This document shows positions 18,700-27,625 of a stretch of DNA of 49,856 bases, in pieces (positions within the stretch are counted from its first letter, which is position 1; each line of letters opens with the position of its first letter). The DNA lies in contig JAIFNL010000253.1 in the NCBI GenBank assembly GCA_020047755.1, positions 1-49,856 of the forward strand. The letters run 5' to 3'. The position numbers and the translations under genes are program-made. This stretch comes from Bacteroidota bacterium. GTDB lineage: Bacteria; Bacteroidota; Bacteroidia; Bacteroidales; JAIFNL01. The notes beneath the pieces are model-generated. The model saw only the letters and a program-made list of their open reading frames with translations. It was not told the origin of the DNA and searched no databases.

Positions 18700-19926
18700 A
18701 TGACTAAATTTCATTTTGAATGTACAGATTGCAAAACGTTATATAAAGAGCATGAAACAATGTATTTATGCCCAAAGTGCGAAATAAAAAATACTCCTGA
18801 AAATCCGCCACTTGGTGTGCTAAAAACAATATACAACTATTCAGCAATTAAACAAAAATACCCGAAAAATTTATTCCAAAAAATAAAAGAAAATAATTAT
18901 CTCGATTTACTTCCTATACAAAATATTGAAAATCAAAGTAATTTGAAAATTGGAAAAACCCCTCTCATTCAACTAAAAAAGCTAGGAAAACACGAGCTTA
19001 TTTTTAAATTATATTTAAAAGATGACTCCCAAAATCCAACTTATTCATTTAAAGATAGGGCTTCTGGTCTGGTTTCTGCTTATGCAAAAGAAAACAACAT
19101 TACTACAATAGTTGCCGCCTCTACTGGTAATGCAGGTTCCTCATTAGCAGGAATTTGTGCTTCTCAAGAACAAAAAGCAATTATTTTTGTACCCGAAAGC
19201 GCACCTAAAGCTAAACTAACACAAATAGTTATGTATGGTGCTCAAATAGTGCCAGTTGCAGGTACTTACGACATGGCTTTTGATTTGAGCATAGAAGCAA
19301 GCAAAAAATTTGGCTGGTACAACCGAAATACTGCCTACAATCCACTCACTATAGAAGGTAAAAAAACAGTAGCTTACGAAATTTACGAACAACTAAACCA
19401 GCAATCGCCTGACAATGTGTTTGTTCCAGTTGGCGACGGCGTAATTATTTCAGGAGTTTACAAAGGATTTGAAGATTTACTCCATCTTGGATTAATTGAA
19501 AAAATGCCCACAATTTATGCCGTTCAAGCCGAAAACAGTAGCAATTTGATTGATAACTTAACAAACGAAAAGTTTATTTCTAAACCAAGCAAAACGATAG
19601 CTGATTCTATTTCGGTTGATATTCCACGAAATTTTTATATGGCAAAAAAATACCTGCTTACTTATTCTGGGAAAACAGTTAAAATCTCTGACGAGGAAAT
19701 TATTATGGCATCGAAATTTTTGAGTATGCATACCGGATTATTTTCAGAACCAGCCTCGGCTACAGCCTATGCAGGAATGTATAAAATGGCTATTTTAGGC
19801 AGAATTTTAAAAGATTCTAAAAATGTAGTACTCTTAACTGGTAGCGGATTAAAGGATTTGAATGCGGTGCAAAGTGTAATCGAAATTCCAAAATCTATAA
19901 AAAAGATAGACGATTTAGTTGTATAA
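18700..19926 (+). CDS. thrC: threonine synthase
   Basis: This PLP enzyme converts O-phosphohomoserine to threonine. The 408-residue protein starts with a zinc-ribbon-like segment (C8, C11, C24, C27) found in many threonine synthases of this class. The PLP Schiff-base Lys is K118 in NPTYSFKDRASGL; the phosphate-binding loop is AASTGNAGSS. VPVGDGVIISGVYKGF and LLTGSGLKD are also family-typical. No other threonine biosynthesis gene is adjacent. The nucleotidase gene follows after 49 bases and may be co-transcribed. Confidence 0.92.
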   Translation: MTKFHFECTDCKTLYKEHETMYLCPKCEIKNTPENPPLGVLKTIYNYSAIKQKYPKNLFQKIKENNYLDLLPIQNIENQSNLKIGKTPLIQLKKLGKHELIFKLYLKDDSQNPTYSFKDRASGLVSAYAKENNITTIVAASTGNAGSSLAGICASQEQKAIIFVPESAPKAKLTQIVMYGAQIVPVAGTYDMAFDLSIEASKKFGWYNRNTAYNPLTIEGKKTVAYEIYEQLNQQSPDNVFVPVGDGVIISGVYKGFEDLLHLGLIEKMPTIYAVQAENSSNLIDNLTNEKFISKPSKTIADSISVDIPRNFYMAKKYLLTYSGKTVKISDEEIIMASKFLSMHTGLFSEPASATAYAGMYKMAILGRILKDSKNVVLLTGSGLKDLNAVQSVIEIPKSIKKIDDLVV

Positions 19927-19975
19927 CTATTTAATAACCAACAATTTTTTCATCAATTTTCAAAAAGATATATAA

Positions 19976-21739
19976 ATGAAAAGGCGAAAATTTATAAAAA
20001 ATATACTTTCATTTGCAGCCGCAATGCCGCTTTTGAGCTTTAAAAATTTAACTATGGGAAATATAAAAAAACTCCGAATTTTAATAACAACAGATGTGCA
20101 TGGGGCAATTTTCCCTTTCGATTTTATCAATAATAGCGAGGAAATCAGCTCTTTAGCACAAGTACACACGTATGCAGAAAGTCTTAAAAAACAGGGACAC
20201 GAGGTTATTTTGTGCGACAACGGCGATATTCTTCAAGGGCAGCCTGTTGTGTATTACTCCAATTTTGAAAAAACGCAAAGCCAACATTTACTTTCGCGTG
20301 TAATGAACTACATGAAATACGACACGGGAACTGTTGGAAATCACGATATTGAAGCTGGGCACGATGTATATGACAAATTTACAAAGGAGCTAAATTTTCC
20401 TTGGTTAGCAGCAAATGCTATCGACAAAAAAACGAAAGAACCTTATTTTCAACCCTATAAAATAATTGAAAAAGATGGTGCAAAAATAGCTATTTTAGGC
20501 TTAATTACTCCCGCAATTCCCAAGTGGCTACCCGAAAAAATATGGGAAGGTATGGAATTTGAGGACATGATAGAATCTGCAAAAAAATGGGTTACTATCA
20601 TTCACGAAAAAGAAAAGCCGGATTTAGTTGTAGGAACTTTTCATGCGGGCATTGATTATACCTACGGAAACCAAACAGCAGAAAGTTACAAAAATGAAAA
20701 TGCCACAAAACTTATTGCTCAGCAAGTCGAAGGTTTTGATATTATCATTGGCGGGCACGACCATCAGCTTTATAAAGAGTGGATTGCAAATCCCAAAGGC
20801 AAAAAAGTTCTGGTGCTTGACCCAAAAAATTCGGCGCAATATCTTGCCGAAATCAAAGTAGAAATTGACTTAGATAGCGAAGTAGATTTCTATAAGAAAA
20901 AAATATCGGGTGAGTTGGTTAAAGTATCTGATATTAAAGTAGATAAAGACTTCATGAAAGAATTTAGTGCCGATTTTGAGGAAGTGAAGCAATATGTTTC
21001 AAAAGAAATAGGAACGTTCTCAAAATCAATTTCCACACGAGATGCTTTCTTCGGGAACTGCGAATTTATTGACCTTGTACAACAAATTCAGTTAGAACTA
21101 ACTGGCGCAGATATTTCTTTTGCCTCACCACTTTCATACAATGCCGAAATTCGACAAGGCAAAGTGTATATTCGCGATATGTTCAAGTTATATAAATTTG
21201 AAAATTTACTTTATACCATGAAACTTTCCGGAAAAGAAATAAAAGATTACTTAGAATTTTCGTACTCGAAATGGTTCAAAACCATGAAGAGTAAAAAAGA
21301 TAGTATGCTTTTGTTTGTAGAAAACGCCGATGGAAGTAAAAGGCTTGAAGGTCAGTTTTTTAATTTTTCGTCGGCAGCTGGAATTGACTACGAGGTAGAT
21401 ATTACAAAAAACATTGGGCAACGAGTACACATAAAGCAAATGTCTGATGGTAAGCCATTTGATGAGAAAAAATTCTACAAAGTTGCAGTAAATTCGTACA
21501 GAGGAAATGGCGGAGGAAACCACTTAACCGATGGCGCAGGAATAGCAAAAGAAGAACTGGCTTCGCGCATAATTACTTCCACCGAAAAAGATTTACGTTA
21601 CTACATTATTAAATGGATTGAAGAAAAGCAAATAATTGAACCTCAAAGTTTTGGAAACTGGAAAGTTGTGCCTGAACGATTCTGGAAAAAAGCAAAATAC
21701 AAAGATTATGATATTTTGTTTAACCAACAGCGTTTCTAA
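19976..21739 (+). CDS. exported 5'-nucleotidase / 2',3'-cyclic phosphodiesterase family metallophosphatase
   Basis: The 587-residue protein starts with KRRKFIKNILSFAAA, a twin-arginine-type signal (RRxFIK), so folded export to the periplasm is likely. The metallophosphatase domain (about 33-300) has the motifs TTDVHGAIFP (D40, H42), DNGDILQG, GNHDIEAGHD, FHAGIDY and GGHDHQLY. The C-terminal 5'-nucleotidase domain (about 325-560) has ISTRDAFFGNCEF, ADISFASPL and NSYRGNGGG. The protein probably hydrolyses extracellular nucleotides for nucleoside uptake, which would feed salvage enzymes such as the nearby cytidine deaminase; that link is inference. Confidence 0.9.
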   Translation: MKRRKFIKNILSFAAAMPLLSFKNLTMGNIKKLRILITTDVHGAIFPFDFINNSEEISSLAQVHTYAESLKKQGHEVILCDNGDILQGQPVVYYSNFEKTQSQHLLSRVMNYMKYDTGTVGNHDIEAGHDVYDKFTKELNFPWLAANAIDKKTKEPYFQPYKIIEKDGAKIAILGLITPAIPKWLPEKIWEGMEFEDMIESAKKWVTIIHEKEKPDLVVGTFHAGIDYTYGNQTAESYKNENATKLIAQQVEGFDIIIGGHDHQLYKEWIANPKGKKVLVLDPKNSAQYLAEIKVEIDLDSEVDFYKKKISGELVKVSDIKVDKDFMKEFSADFEEVKQYVSKEIGTFSKSISTRDAFFGNCEFIDLVQQIQLELTGADISFASPLSYNAEIRQGKVYIRDMFKLYKFENLLYTMKLSGKEIKDYLEFSYSKWFKTMKSKKDSMLLFVENADGSKRLEGQFFNFSSAAGIDYEVDITKNIGQRVHIKQMSDGKPFDEKKFYKVAVNSYRGNGGGNHLTDGAGIAKEELASRIITSTEKDLRYYIIKWIEEKQIIEPQSFGNWKVVPERFWKKAKYKDYDILFNQQRF

Positions 21740-21777
21740 AAACAAATTTTAATAAAAAGCAATTTTACATATCAAAG

Positions 21778-21809
21778 ACCCACAAAATTTCAAAATTTTG
21801 TGGGTTTTT
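21778..21809 (+). terminator. intrinsic terminator after the 5'-nucleotidase gene
   Basis: ACCCACAAAATTT (21778-21790) pairs perfectly with AAATTTTGTGGGT (21793-21805), followed by four more T. The stem may also shield against read-through from the converging TIR gene. Confidence 0.85.
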
Positions 21810-21838
21810 ATGTAGAAAATGAGTAGTCAAAGCAAAAT

Positions 21839-22762
21839 TTACTCCATTTTTTTTATCTCTTCTTCTAATTTTACAATTTGTTCGTTCAATTTTGCAATCT
21901 CATTTTCGGAAGCCATTCTTTGTTTGGGGTCTTTTTCTAATACCAGATTACTTTCGTATTCATCTAATAATTTATATAGCATTTGTAATCGCTTATAATT
22001 AGATTTTTTCCTAAAGTCAGTAATTTCATCTAAGTCGATTGAAACACGATTTTTCAATTCTTTTTCCATCTCTTTTTTAGGCTCGTTTTGCGTGATGCTT
22101 ATGTTCACATTAGAGCCACTAACTCCTTGAAAAACAAAGTTTCCAGAGCCTGAAACATTCGTATTGTTAGTTGTAATTTGCTCATTCGCTTGAGTAGAAA
22201 CTTGCTCATTTACTTTTTTAGAAACAGCGTCGATAAGAGTTTTAAAATTGTCTTCGCGGTGCATTTCGGGGGTAAGTGAGTTTATATCTGTCAGAATATT
22301 AACCACTTCGCCAAAATTATCGAACACACGCTTGTAGGTTTTGTAATCGTCGCCAATTACCGTAATTGCATCAGTACCAAACTCTTTAATTGCATCATCG
22401 AGTTCTTGCTTTTTATCCTGCCAAAATTTTAGGTATCTAAGACGAGGAATAGGTTCATAAATAGCCGCATCACCAAGCACAATAGGAAAAATACGCTCTT
22501 TAAATTTCAAATTCCGATAAATTTCTAAAAGTTCATACATACAATAATGCGATTTGAGATATTTATCGCTAATAACAACTACTACGGCATTTCCTTCACC
22601 TATTTTATCCATAAAATCGGTAATAATTCCCTTGAATCCCAAGTCGCGTTTGTCGCGTTTCAGCATAATTTCTTTTGTTTGGAAAGCAGCATCTAATTCA
22701 TTTACAATTTTTTCGCTTTCGCCACCCCAAGCATACGATAAAAATATTTCGGCATTTTTCAT
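21839..22762 (-). CDS. TIR-domain protein with coiled-coil tail
   Basis: The 307-residue protein has a TIR domain at about 3-165: AEIFLSYAWGGES (beta-A and BB start), VVVVISDKYLKSHYCMYEL with C74 and E77 in the C-x-x-E position of the NAD-cleaving TIR glutamate, and RIFPIVLGD. Residues 203-225 form a Gly/Val/Ser-rich segment (GSGNFVFQGVSGSNVNIS) of a kind I associate with bacterial conflict proteins. Residues 228-307 are a charged coiled coil that may oligomerise or recruit a partner. It stands alone, with no ThsA-like or STAND partner next to it. A defence or abortive-infection role is inference; the domain call is firm. Confidence 0.85.
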   Translation of the reverse strand: MKNAEIFLSYAWGGESEKIVNELDAAFQTKEIMLKRDKRDLGFKGIITDFMDKIGEGNAVVVVISDKYLKSHYCMYELLEIYRNLKFKERIFPIVLGDAAIYEPIPRLRYLKFWQDKKQELDDAIKEFGTDAITVIGDDYKTYKRVFDNFGEVVNILTDINSLTPEMHREDNFKTLIDAVSKKVNEQVSTQANEQITTNNTNVSGSGNFVFQGVSGSNVNISITQNEPKKEMEKELKNRVSIDLDEITDFRKKSNYKRLQMLYKLLDEYESNLVLEKDPKQRMASENEIAKLNEQIVKLEEEIKKME

Positions 22763-22960
22763 TGTTTATTTTTTTAAAAAGTGTTATAACTATTCGCCAA
22801 TTTCATGTTTTTGCTATAAATTTTAAATAATTGCATTTTTTTTACTTCTTTTCAATTATAAAATCTATATTTTTTGACAATACAAATATAATAAATAAAA
22901 TAAATTTCTACACTTTTTAGTAAAAAATTTTGTTGGTCGCCAAAATAAACAAAATGAATA

Positions 22961-23004
22961 AAAAAATGCCGTTTTACATTTTTTCGTATTAAATGCAAAA
23001 CGGC
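22961..23004 (-). terminator. terminator downstream of leuB
   Basis: GCCGTTTTACATT (22968-22980) and AAATGCAAAACGGC (22991-23004) form a long stem with one mismatch. On the minus strand it is followed by a run of T (22961-22966 complement). It begins 24 bases beyond the leuB stop. Confidence 0.7.
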
Positions 23005-23027
23005 TCAAAATACCTAAAAATTTTTTA

Positions 23028-24092
23028 TTAAGCACTCAAAATATAATTTACTATCCAGTCGCCAACTTGTGAAGTAGTCTTTGCATTTTCGTGTGTAATA
23101 TCCTCAGTAACAAAGCCTTCATCGAGCGATTTTTCTACGGCTTCTTGCACCAAAGCAGCTTCTTTTGGCAAGTTCAAGGCATAATCTAAAAGCAAAGCAG
23201 CAGATAAAATAGTTCCCAACGGGTTGGCAATATTTTTACCGGCAGCTTGCGGATACGAACCGTGAATAGGCTCAAATACAGAGGTATGCAAGCCAATGCT
23301 TGCCGATGGCAACAAGCCCAAAGAACCTGTAATTACGCTAGCCTCGTCGGTCAAAATATCGCCAAACATATTTTCGGTAACCACCACATCAAAAAATTTG
23401 GGGTTTTGAATCAATTTCATGGCAGCACTGTCCACGTACATAAAATCAATGGTTACTTCGGGATTTTCAATAGCCAGTTCTTGCACTGTTTCGCGCCATA
23501 AACGCGAGGAAGCCAATACGTTAGCTTTGTCCACAGCAGTTAATTTTTTGCGGCGTTTCATCGCATATTGTATAGCTAACTTGGTAACTCGTGTAATCTC
23601 TTCTTTAGTGTAAATGAGTGTATCAAAGGCAGTTAATCCATTTTCACTTCGCCCGCGTGGCTCTCCAAAATAAATTCCGCCTGTAAGTTCTCTAATTACC
23701 ACAAAATCAGCTCCTTCTATCAGTTCGCGCTTCAATGGCGATTTGTCGATAAGCGATTTGAAAGTTGTAACCGGTCGAATATTTGCAAAAAGCCCCAACG
23801 CCTTACGCATTGCAAGCAAACCTTGCTCAGGACGAATTTTTGCCTTTGGGTCGTTGTCGAAACGCGGGTCGCCAATGGCTCCAAAAAGTACGGCATCTGA
23901 TTTCATACAAAGTTCGTGAGTTTCAGCAGGATAAGGGTTTCCAACTGCATCAATAGCACAAGCTCCTATTAAGCCAAAAGTAAATTCAAATTGATGATTA
24001 AACTTTTTTGCTATTGCATTTAAGACTTTTTCAGCCTGTTCAACTATTTCAGGACCAATGCCATCGCCGGGTAATTTTGCTATTTTATACAT
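23028..24092 (-). CDS. leuB: 3-isopropylmalate dehydrogenase
   Basis: The start chosen is ATG at 24092 ([20 protein letters not shown]), giving 354 residues; a TTG one codon earlier is unlikely. The protein is of normal length and belongs to the isocitrate/isopropylmalate dehydrogenase family. [14 protein letters not shown], the substrate segment around [16 protein letters not shown], and [12 protein letters not shown] with [14 protein letters not shown] are typical of LeuB. It oxidatively decarboxylates 3-isopropylmalate in leucine synthesis. No leuA, leuC or leuD is in the window, which is unusual because these usually form a cluster in Bacteroidota. Confidence 0.92.
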   Translation of the reverse strand: MYKIAKLPGDGIGPEIVEQAEKVLNAIAKKFNHQFEFTFGLIGACAIDAVGNPYPAETHELCMKSDAVLFGAIGDPRFDNDPKAKIRPEQGLLAMRKALGLFANIRPVTTFKSLIDKSPLKRELIEGADFVVIRELTGGIYFGEPRGRSENGLTAFDTLIYTKEEITRVTKLAIQYAMKRRKKLTAVDKANVLASSRLWRETVQELAIENPEVTIDFMYVDSAAMKLIQNPKFFDVVVTENMFGDILTDEASVITGSLGLLPSASIGLHTSVFEPIHGSYPQAAGKNIANPLGTILSAALLLDYALNLPKEAALVQEAVEKSLDEGFVTEDITHENAKTTSQVGDWIVNYILSA

Positions 24093-24467
24093 CAATATTT
24101 TAGTTTAAAATTATTTTGAAATATGTTATTTTGATATTAAAAGCATTTTATAACTAATTTGGTATTTTAATTTTATCAAAAGATATAATTAAATGCCTAA
24201 ACACAAACTACAAATATAAAAAATGATTTTACTTTTAAAACACATAATTCTTTTGCTATTTTTGTAGGAAAATAAAAATAGAATAACTACTTTTGTTTGC
24301 TTTGAAAATTTCATTTTAGAAAACTATTTAATTATCTAATTTACATATAATTAGATTCAATATTAATCTCTATATCAATCGAAAAAATGCAAAAAAGAGA
24401 AGATAAAATTTAACAAACTCTTAATAATCGAAAAAAATTTGAGTACATCACAAAAAAAACAAAACTT
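24093..24467. other. divergent intergenic region leuB / acyl-CoA synthetase
   Basis: This 375-base gap contains a TATTTTTG box at 24257-24264 (plus) and a short AT hairpin, ATCTAATT (24334-24341) with AATTAGAT (24349-24356). No gene was recognised. Confidence 0.45.
24257..24264 (+). promoter_or_regulatory. -7 box upstream of the acyl-CoA synthetase gene
   Basis: TATTTTTG matches TAnnTTTG. No clear -33 element is visible. It implies a leader of about 200 bases that includes the hairpin at 24334-24356. Confidence 0.35.
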
Positions 24468-26138
24468 ATGATTAACGAAAATTTCACAAAATACATCGAA
24501 AATGCAATTATTGACAACTGGAACATGCCGGCTTTTACCAATTATGAAAGTATTTCGGTTACTTATGGCGAAGTTGGGATAAAAATAAAAGAATTACATT
24601 TTATTTTTAAAGAGCTTGGAATAAAAAAAGGCGATAAAATAGCTTTAATAGGCGGAAATTCGGTAAATTGGGCTATATCATACTTAGCAACAGTAAGTTA
24701 CGGAGCGGTTTTAGTTCCACTTTTAGCCGATTTTAAACCCAAAGATATTACTCATTTGGTTAATCATTCCGATTCAATTGTATTTTTTAGTGAAGAAAAA
24801 TTAGCGTCACCCTTAAAAATGAGTGAATTTCCAAATTTAGAAATTCTATTTTCACTTACCGATTTTTCGATAAAATATGCAAAAAATGAAAAAAATATTG
24901 CCAAAATAGATAAAGCCGTTGCTTCATTTGCTCAAAAATTACCAAGCAAAGAAAACTATGATTTAGAAGAAATTCCGAATAATAATTTGCTCGAAATACT
25001 CTATACATCAGGCACTTCCGGCTTTTCAAAAGGCGTAATGCTCAACCATAACGCACTTGCAGCCAATGTGCGCTATGCCCGTAAAAATATGCCCCTCGAA
25101 AGTGGCGATAGTATCTTGTCGTTCTTACCTTTGGCACATGCCTACGGTTGTGCTTTTGAATTTCTATATCCATTTTCGATTGGTTGCCATATTACTTTTT
25201 TGGGTAAATTGCCTTCGCCTCAAGTACTTATAAAAGCTTTTGGCAAAGTGCAACCGCGCTTAATTTTAAGTGTGCCTCTAATTATTGAAAAAATTTACAA
25301 GAAAAAAATAAAGCCACAACTCGAAAAAAAATCGATTCAAATTTTATTAAAAATTCCAATTATTAAGGAAAAAATTTACAAAAAAATTAACGATTCGATG
25401 ACCGAATCTTTTGGCGGAAAATTTAAAGAAGTTGTAATAGGTGGCGCAGCATTAAACCCCGAAGTGGAACATTTTTTGAAACGCATAAATTTCAAATTTT
25501 CAACAGGTTATGGAATGACAGAATGTGGTCCACTCATTTCATACGATGGCTGGCGCACTAGAAAAGTAGGAAGTACTGGAAAAAAAGTAGATACTCTTGA
25601 AATAAAAATAAGCAAAGAAACCCCAGAAAGTGAAATAGGCGAAATTTGTATGCGAGGCGAAAATGTAATGCTTGGCTATTACAAAAACGAAACAGCAACA
25701 AAAGACGCTCTCGACAGCGAAGGCTGGCTACACTCAGGCGATTTAGGAACAATAGATGAAAATGGCTATATTGAAATAAAAGGCAGGAGCAAAAGTATGA
25801 TTCTCGGACCTTCGGGGCAAAATATTTACCCAGAAGAAATTGAAGCTCAGATAAATCACTTTAAATTAGTTGGAGAATCGTTGGTAATAGAATGTGACGG
25901 TAAATTATGTGCCTTAATTTTCCCCGACCAAGAAATTCCAGAGACAAAAAATATGTCGAAAGATGAAATGTTAAAACAAATAAATGACGATATTAGCAAG
26001 CTAAACAAGGACTTACCTGCTTACATGCGCATTGCAACTGTTGAAATAAAAGAGCAAGAATTTGAAAAAACGCCAAAGAAAAGTATCAAACGCTTTTTAT
26101 ATACATCGGATAATTTTCAAATTCACAAAATAAGTTAA
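24468..26138 (+). CDS. AMP-forming long-chain fatty acid-CoA ligase family protein
   Basis: This 556-residue member of the ANL superfamily activates a carboxylic acid as acyl-AMP and probably transfers it to CoA. The P-loop-like A3 motif is ILYTSGTSGFSKGV (177-190). GYGMTECGPLIS is the A5 motif and LHSGDLGTIDENGY with IKGRSKSMI the A7/A8 region. The C-terminal Lys region (KTPKKSIKRFLY) is present. The size and motifs match the bacterial FadD-like (COG1022) branch that Bacteroidota often carry in several copies. Chain-length specificity cannot be read. It starts at an ATG and has its own promoter box and terminator. Confidence 0.88.
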   Translation: MINENFTKYIENAIIDNWNMPAFTNYESISVTYGEVGIKIKELHFIFKELGIKKGDKIALIGGNSVNWAISYLATVSYGAVLVPLLADFKPKDITHLVNHSDSIVFFSEEKLASPLKMSEFPNLEILFSLTDFSIKYAKNEKNIAKIDKAVASFAQKLPSKENYDLEEIPNNNLLEILYTSGTSGFSKGVMLNHNALAANVRYARKNMPLESGDSILSFLPLAHAYGCAFEFLYPFSIGCHITFLGKLPSPQVLIKAFGKVQPRLILSVPLIIEKIYKKKIKPQLEKKSIQILLKIPIIKEKIYKKINDSMTESFGGKFKEVVIGGAALNPEVEHFLKRINFKFSTGYGMTECGPLISYDGWRTRKVGSTGKKVDTLEIKISKETPESEIGEICMRGENVMLGYYKNETATKDALDSEGWLHSGDLGTIDENGYIEIKGRSKSMILGPSGQNIYPEEIEAQINHFKLVGESLVIECDGKLCALIFPDQEIPETKNMSKDEMLKQINDDISKLNKDLPAYMRIATVEIKEQEFEKTPKKSIKRFLYTSDNFQIHKIS

Positions 26139-26194
26139 TTAATTGATTATTAATCACTTACTGGTATTCTGTAAATTAGCTTTTCACATTTACA

Positions 26195-26234
26195 AAAAAA
26201 CAACTTGCTATTTTGTTGCTGCAAGTTGTTTTTT
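26195..26234 (+). terminator. intrinsic terminator after the acyl-CoA synthetase gene
   Basis: AACAACTTGC (26199-26208) pairs with GCAAGTTGTT (26221-26230), followed by four more T (six T in all). It is 60 bases after the stop codon. Confidence 0.85.
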
Positions 26235-26335
26235 CAAATGTACCTAGCCAATTTCAAGTAATTCAAATTTAACATTCTTTCTACAAAGGTTGTATGTTCA
26301 AAATACCAATTTACTTTATTTTAATTAAACAAACG

Positions 26336-26366
26336 TTGCATATTAGATATTGTTTAATTATCTTTG
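26336..26366 (+). promoter_or_regulatory. Bacteroidota-type promoter of the second SpoIIE gene
   Basis: A TTG at 26336-26338 and TATCTTTG at 26359-26366 are separated by 20 bases, close to the TTTG-N19-TAnnTTTG consensus. The ATG at 26389 lies 23 bases downstream, which supports that start over a TTG at 26350 lying upstream of the -7 box. Confidence 0.55.
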
Positions 26367-26388
26367 GGAAACTTTTATTAAATTAAAG

Positions 26389-27579
26389 ATGAATCCAAAT
26401 CGTGCAAACTCGTCGAACCCAACACAAAAAAAGGCTGACCTAAAAAATCAAGCACCAGAAAAAGACATGCCTGAAAATGAGGAAAAACAAAACCACAAAA
26501 CTAAAAAAGAAGCACAAAACTCTGACGAGCAAGAGTTTAAGCAAAAGTATCTTAAAGCACGCAACAAAACCATTGATTTGTTTGGGCGGCACATGGATAA
26601 TATTAAGCTTAAAAATGAAATAAAAGAGCAACGTGATGAAATAGAGAGACAAAGAAAAAAAATAGAACTTGCTTACAACCGTGCACGCAAGCGCACCATC
26701 GAACTTTACGGAAAGCACTCTGAACTTAAAAAAGCTACAAAACGCATTGAATTTCAACAACATGAACTTCTAAAAACAAACAAAGAACTAGAAAAGAAAA
26801 ACCGCGAAATAAACGATAGCATTGAGTATGCGAAAAAAATACAAGATGCAACACTACCGTCTATAAAAAAAATGAACAAATACATTAAAGATTTTTTCAT
26901 TCTTTTTATGCCACGCGATGTAGTAAGTGGCGATTTTTTCTGGTTTCATCGCAAAGAAAATGAGCTATATATGGCTGTTGCAGATTGTACCGGACATGGA
27001 ATCCCGGGAGCTTTTATGTCTATTTTGGCGAGTACTTTGCTAAATGATATTATAAGTCTCAACATATTTTCGTCACCTGCAGTTATACTAAAAGAACTTA
27101 ATAGCCGAATAGTCAAAGCATTACAGCAAGATGCAAACCAAGAACAATCCGATGGAATGGATATTTCGCTTTGCAGAATAGACATAATAAACAAGGAATT
27201 TGAAATTGCATGTGCAAACCAAGATGCTTATCTAGTGCTAAATAATGAATTGATATTAATTGAAAGTGATTTGTTTTCGGTAGGTGGAAACCTTGGAAAT
27301 CAATTAGAAATAGAATATACCAATCGACATTTTCAAATACAAGAAAATACCAAGCTTTATTTGCTTTCTGATGGTTTTAAAGACCAATTTGGTGGTTCTA
27401 AAAATAAAAAATACGGTATTTACAAACAGCAAGAATTGTTCACAAATTGTCAAACTGTTCCATTTGGAGAGCAAAAAGAATTTATGGAAAAAGAATTTAA
27501 GCGTTGGAAACATAAAAACAAACAAATAGATGACATTCTAATCTTTGGAATTGAATTAGATAGCCTAGAGATTTGCTAA
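26389..27579 (+). CDS. soluble SpoIIE/PP2C-type phosphatase with coiled-coil N-terminus
   Basis: The start chosen is ATG at 26389 (MNPNRANSSNPTQKK), giving 396 residues. No membrane helix is present. Residues 1-48 are charged and disordered. Residues 50-140 are a coiled coil containing an internal duplication: ARNKTIDLFGRH (57-68) and ARKRTIELYGKH (99-110) with similar flanks. The linker DSIEYAKKIQDATLPS precedes the phosphatase domain (about 152-396), with metal acids in VSGDFFW (D182), ADCTGHGIPGAFMS (D199), SDGMDIS, SDGFKDQFGG and QIDDILIFG. It is a cytosolic paralogue of the membrane SpoIIE phosphatase at 1959-2993. The partner is unknown. Confidence 0.85.
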   Translation: MNPNRANSSNPTQKKADLKNQAPEKDMPENEEKQNHKTKKEAQNSDEQEFKQKYLKARNKTIDLFGRHMDNIKLKNEIKEQRDEIERQRKKIELAYNRARKRTIELYGKHSELKKATKRIEFQQHELLKTNKELEKKNREINDSIEYAKKIQDATLPSIKKMNKYIKDFFILFMPRDVVSGDFFWFHRKENELYMAVADCTGHGIPGAFMSILASTLLNDIISLNIFSSPAVILKELNSRIVKALQQDANQEQSDGMDISLCRIDIINKEFEIACANQDAYLVLNNELILIESDLFSVGGNLGNQLEIEYTNRHFQIQENTKLYLLSDGFKDQFGGSKNKKYGIYKQQELFTNCQTVPFGEQKEFMEKEFKRWKHKNKQIDDILIFGIELDSLEIC

Positions 27580-27625
27580 AAAATAATTATGCCTGAAAAA
27601 AAACACTAACCAAGTGAAATAAAGT

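Noticed and set aside
21839-22762. Thoeris system
   Set aside because: A TIR protein is present, but no SLOG/Macro or sirtuin-type ThsA gene is adjacent.
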